Shown here one piece after another: positions 49,363-51,132 of a DNA stretch of 51,132 nt. Source of the DNA: an uncultured Prevotellaceae bacterium (lineage in GTDB: Bacteria; Bacteroidota; Bacteroidia; Bacteroidales; Bacteroidaceae); contig ONCQ01000017.1 of the NCBI GenBank assembly GCA_900316355.1, positions 1 to 51,132 on the forward strand, given 5' to 3'. Numbering within the stretch: the first letter of the stretch is position 1; the number at the start of each line of letters is the position of its first letter. The position numbers and the translations under genes are program-made. The notes beneath the pieces are model-generated. The model was not told the origin of the DNA, searched no databases, and worked only from the letters and a program-made list of their open reading frames with translations.

Positions 49363-50970
49363 ATGAATAGAATCATCATTGCCGGCATCGGTCCAGGCAG
49401 TCCCGAGGACATCACCCCCGCGGTGCTCAACGCCGTGCGGGAGGCAGATGTCGTGGTGGGCTATAAATATTATTTTCAGTTTGTTGAGGCTTACATGAAG
49501 GAGGGCTGCGAGTGTATCGACACGGGCATGAAACGCGAACGCGAGCGTGCTGAGATGGCCTTCCAACTGGCCGAGCAAGGCAAGACCGTGGTGGTCATCT
49601 CCAGCGGCGATGCCGGCATCTATGGCATGGCTCCCCTCATCTATGAGATGCAGCGCGAGCGCATGGCCAATAGCCAACAGCCAACAGCCAATAGCCAACA
49701 GCCAATCACCATCACCACCCTTCCTGGCATCAGCGCCTTCCAGAAGGCGGCATCGCTGCTGGGCGCGCCCATTGGGCACGACTTCTGCATCATCTCGCTC
49801 TCAGATTTGATGACGCCGTGGTCGCTGATTGAGAAGCGCATCAGGGCGGCTGCCGTGGGCGACTTCGTCACGGCTATCTACAACCCCAAGTCGCATGGCC
49901 GCTACTGGCAGCTCAATCGTCTCATAGAACTCTTCCTGCAGGAAGGGCGTAGCGCTGAGACTCCCGTGGGTTATGTGCGGCAGGCTGGACGCCCAGAGCA
50001 GGAAGTGAAGGTGACGACGCTTGGCGCCTTTGACCCCGAGGACGTGGATATGTTCACCGTCGTCATCATTGGGAACAGTCAGAGTTATATAGAGCCTCAC
50101 CCCCTAACCCCCTCTCCCGTGGGCGAGGGGGGAGCCTGCGGCGAGGGGAGACAGGTTATTGTCACGCCGCGAGGCTACTATTCTCATTCCTCCAGCAGAC
50201 CTGCCCCAAGTCCCATCCATGAGAGAGGGGAGTGGGCTGGCGGAGAGGGGCTTATCATGAAGACCAGTGGACAAGAAAGTCTCCCCTCACGGGGAGATTT
50301 AGAGGGGTCTGTAGTGGGACCAGGCGCCTCCATTATGAATGAATCGTTCCGCACGATTCTCTCTGAGATGCAGCACCCCGATGTGCCCACGTGGCGCCTG
50401 TGGCCGCTGCTGCACGCCATCCACACGACGGTGGATTTCGGTATGGAGGACTGCCTGTGGATGGACGACCGCGCCACGGAGTTTCTATATAATAAGGTGG
50501 CTGACGGCAGCCTCAAGCATATCGTCACCGATGTCTCCATGGCTGCCGCCGGCATCCGCAAGGGTGCCCTGCAGCGCCTCGGCATCGAAGTCCACTGCTA
50601 CATCAACGACCCACGCGTAGCTGACATCTGCCGCACACAGTCCCCCTCCCTCACCCGCAGTCAGGCCTGTATGCGCTTGGCTGCCGAGGAATATCCCGAC
50701 GCCCTCTATGTCGTAGGCAACGCCCCCACAGCCCTCTTTGAGATCTGCGACCTTGTGCGCAAAGGCAAGCTCCATCCCGCAGGCATCATCGCCGCTCCCG
50801 TCGGCTTCGTTCATGTCTGCGAGAGCAAGCACGCCGTGAAGACCCTCCGCGACATCCCCAAGATTATCGTCGAAGGTCGCAAGGGCGGCAGCAACCTCGC
50901 TGCTACCCTCGTCAACGCCATCCTCACCTACGACGATGCCGCCCAGCTCCATCCTGGCCGCGACCTCTAA
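49363..50970 (+). CDS. cbiH: Precorrin-3B C17-methyltransferase fused to precorrin-8X methylmutase (CbiH-CbiC)
   Basis: The start is ATG 49363 (MNRIIIAGIGPGSPEDITPA). Residues about 1-280 are a CbiH/CobJ tetrapyrrole methylase (GIGPGSPEDITPA, VVVISSGDAGIYGMAPLIYE, LPGISAFQKAASLLGAPIGH, AIYNPKSHGRYWQL, VVIIGNSQSYIE). Residues about 335-535 are CbiC/CobH (HAIHTTVDFGMEDCL, VTDVSMAAAGIRKGAL, VVGNAPTALFEICDL, APVGFVHVCESK). The two steps contract the ring and shift a methyl group in corrin synthesis. Repeats interrupt it: PTANSQQ peptides (49667-49708) before LPGISAF, and palindromic units (50092-50315) between NSQSYIE and VTPRGYY and through the linker, which is unusually long. With the CbiK-like gene it suggests de novo corrin synthesis. 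Confidence 0.9.
   Translation: MNRIIIAGIGPGSPEDITPAVLNAVREADVVVGYKYYFQFVEAYMKEGCECIDTGMKRERERAEMAFQLAEQGKTVVVISSGDAGIYGMAPLIYEMQRERMANSQQPTANSQQPITITTLPGISAFQKAASLLGAPIGHDFCIISLSDLMTPWSLIEKRIRAAAVGDFVTAIYNPKSHGRYWQLNRLIELFLQEGRSAETPVGYVRQAGRPEQEVKVTTLGAFDPEDVDMFTVVIIGNSQSYIEPHPLTPSPVGEGGACGEGRQVIVTPRGYYSHSSSRPAPSPIHERGEWAGGEGLIMKTSGQESLPSRGDLEGSVVGPGASIMNESFRTILSEMQHPDVPTWRLWPLLHAIHTTVDFGMEDCLWMDDRATEFLYNKVADGSLKHIVTDVSMAAAGIRKGALQRLGIEVHCYINDPRVADICRTQSPSLTRSQACMRLAAEEYPDALYVVGNAPTALFEICDLVRKGKLHPAGIIAAPVGFVHVCESKHAVKTLRDIPKIIVEGRKGGSNLAATLVNAILTYDDAAQLHPGRDL
49667..49708. repeat. CCAATAG/CCAACAG heptamer array inside cbiH
   Basis: Six in-phase 7-base units are translated as NSQQPTANSQQPI between the GIYGMAPLIYEMQ and ITTLPGISAF blocks of the methyltransferase, a place where relatives have a short turn. 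Confidence 0.85.
50092..50315. repeat. Cluster of palindromic units in the CbiH-CbiC linker
   Basis: A minus-oriented unit (50092-50147, CCTCACCCCCTAACCCCCT then CCCGTGGGCGAGGGG) falls inside the end of the CbiH domain. A degenerate middle block (50194-50251) and a plus-oriented unit (50278-50313, CTCCCCTCACGGGGAG, then GAGGGGTCT) fill the linker. All are open in the gene's frame. Confidence 0.75.
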
Positions 50971-51035
50971 TCCACCTCTGCACCCTCCCCCCTGTCCGCG
51001 ACCTTCACCCCTCTCAGTCCGCGGCCTTACCTATC

Positions 51036-51080
51036 GAGGTCGTGTCAAAAGTAACAGACACGGCCTCTTTTAGTTTTTTT
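51036..51080 (+). terminator. Intrinsic terminator of the B12 gene cluster
   Basis: GAGGTCGTGTC and GACACGGCCTC form an 11-base stem (one G-U pair) with a 10-base loop, followed by TTTTAGTTTTTTT. It is 66 bases after the CbiH-CbiC stop. Confidence 0.9.
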
Positions 51081-51085
51081 AAGAA

Positions 51086-51118
51086 ACAAAGCCCCGACTT
51101 TCCCAAGCCAGGGCTTTG
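51086..51118 (-). terminator. Second hairpin, probable terminator for a minus-strand gene outside the window
   Basis: ACAAAGCCC and GGGCTTTGT form the stem. On the minus strand a T-rich stretch follows, so it probably ends a convergent gene beyond the window edge. Confidence 0.65.
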
Positions 51119-51132
51119 TCATGTCCCAGATT

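Noticed and set aside
49667-49708. Identical peptide QQPTANSQQPI in the MFS carrier and CbiH as evidence for a shared protein motif.
   Set aside because: A 7-base repeat yields the same heptapeptide series in any forward frame, so the identity follows from the DNA repeat and does not show frame selection or homology.
1-51132. tRNA or rRNA genes, integrases, transposases or attachment sites.
   Set aside because: No T-loop and acceptor patterns, rRNA segments or recombinase families were found on either strand by reading; short degenerate sites could have been missed.

Overview
The window looks like a chromosomal segment of a fairly GC-rich member of the Bacteroidales, most likely Prevotellaceae or a close relative. 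This rests on Bacteroidetes-type promoters (TTTG, about 20 bases, TAnnTTTG), four TonB-dependent receptors, families typical of the order (DUF4836, an anaerobic sulfatase-maturing enzyme, the kinase-RapZ fusion, kelch-SSS fusion) and Bacteroidetes-style C-terminal secretion-tail sequences. There is no rRNA, tRNA, CRISPR array, transposase or integrase. The species assignment is inference from gene content.

Layout. 1-1440: an AT-rich patch with three decayed accessory genes (KilA-N, DinD-like, KilA-N). 1.7-19.6 kb: mostly plus-strand housekeeping and envelope genes: queF, exonuclease III, a TonB receptor, a nucleoside-type MFS transporter, a bifunctional nuclease, rsmE, a DUF4836 protein, an ABC pair, a sugar-kinase/RapZ fusion, a second TonB receptor, an aminotransferase, a porin and an SSS transporter. 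19.6-24 kb: an AT-rich insert-like block with a structured leader RNA, a 1235-residue secreted protein and a 50-residue peptide gene. 24-28.5 kb: two PaaK-type ligases, an ACT-domain protein and a secreted endonuclease/phosphatase-fold protein. 28.5-30.2 kb (minus): sulfatase-maturing enzyme and a DUF486 membrane protein. 30.3-31.9 kb: an ECF sigma factor with a membrane partner and a Spy-like periplasmic protein. 31.9-35.4 kb (minus): two hypotheticals, rnz, queC and yhhQ (queuosine precursor synthesis and uptake, complementing the distant queF). 35.5-40.8 kb: a sialic acid operon (lyase, mutarotase-symporter fusion, epimerase), followed by an MFS carrier and a GH16 glucanase. 43-51 kb: a cobalamin riboswitch followed by a B12 region: TonB receptor, CbiK-like lipoprotein, PduO adenosyltransferase, second TonB receptor and a CbiH-CbiC fusion, closed by an intrinsic terminator.

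The most striking signal is not a gene but two overlaid repeat systems. First, 40-50 bp GC-rich palindromic units occur mostly as inverted pairs (outer ends like AAAGACCC and GGGTCTTT) and lie between genes, across stop and start codons and inside genes. Where they lie in genes they are translated, often as the same peptide (TPLPTREGQGGGS and variants) in unrelated proteins. Second, tandem arrays of 7-base units with many different sequences occur between genes, at stop codons, inside proteins and apparently inside the cobalamin riboswitch, where they form the complementary loop and expression-platform segments. Together they resemble the protein-coding palindromic elements known from Rickettsia, but in a Bacteroidales genome.
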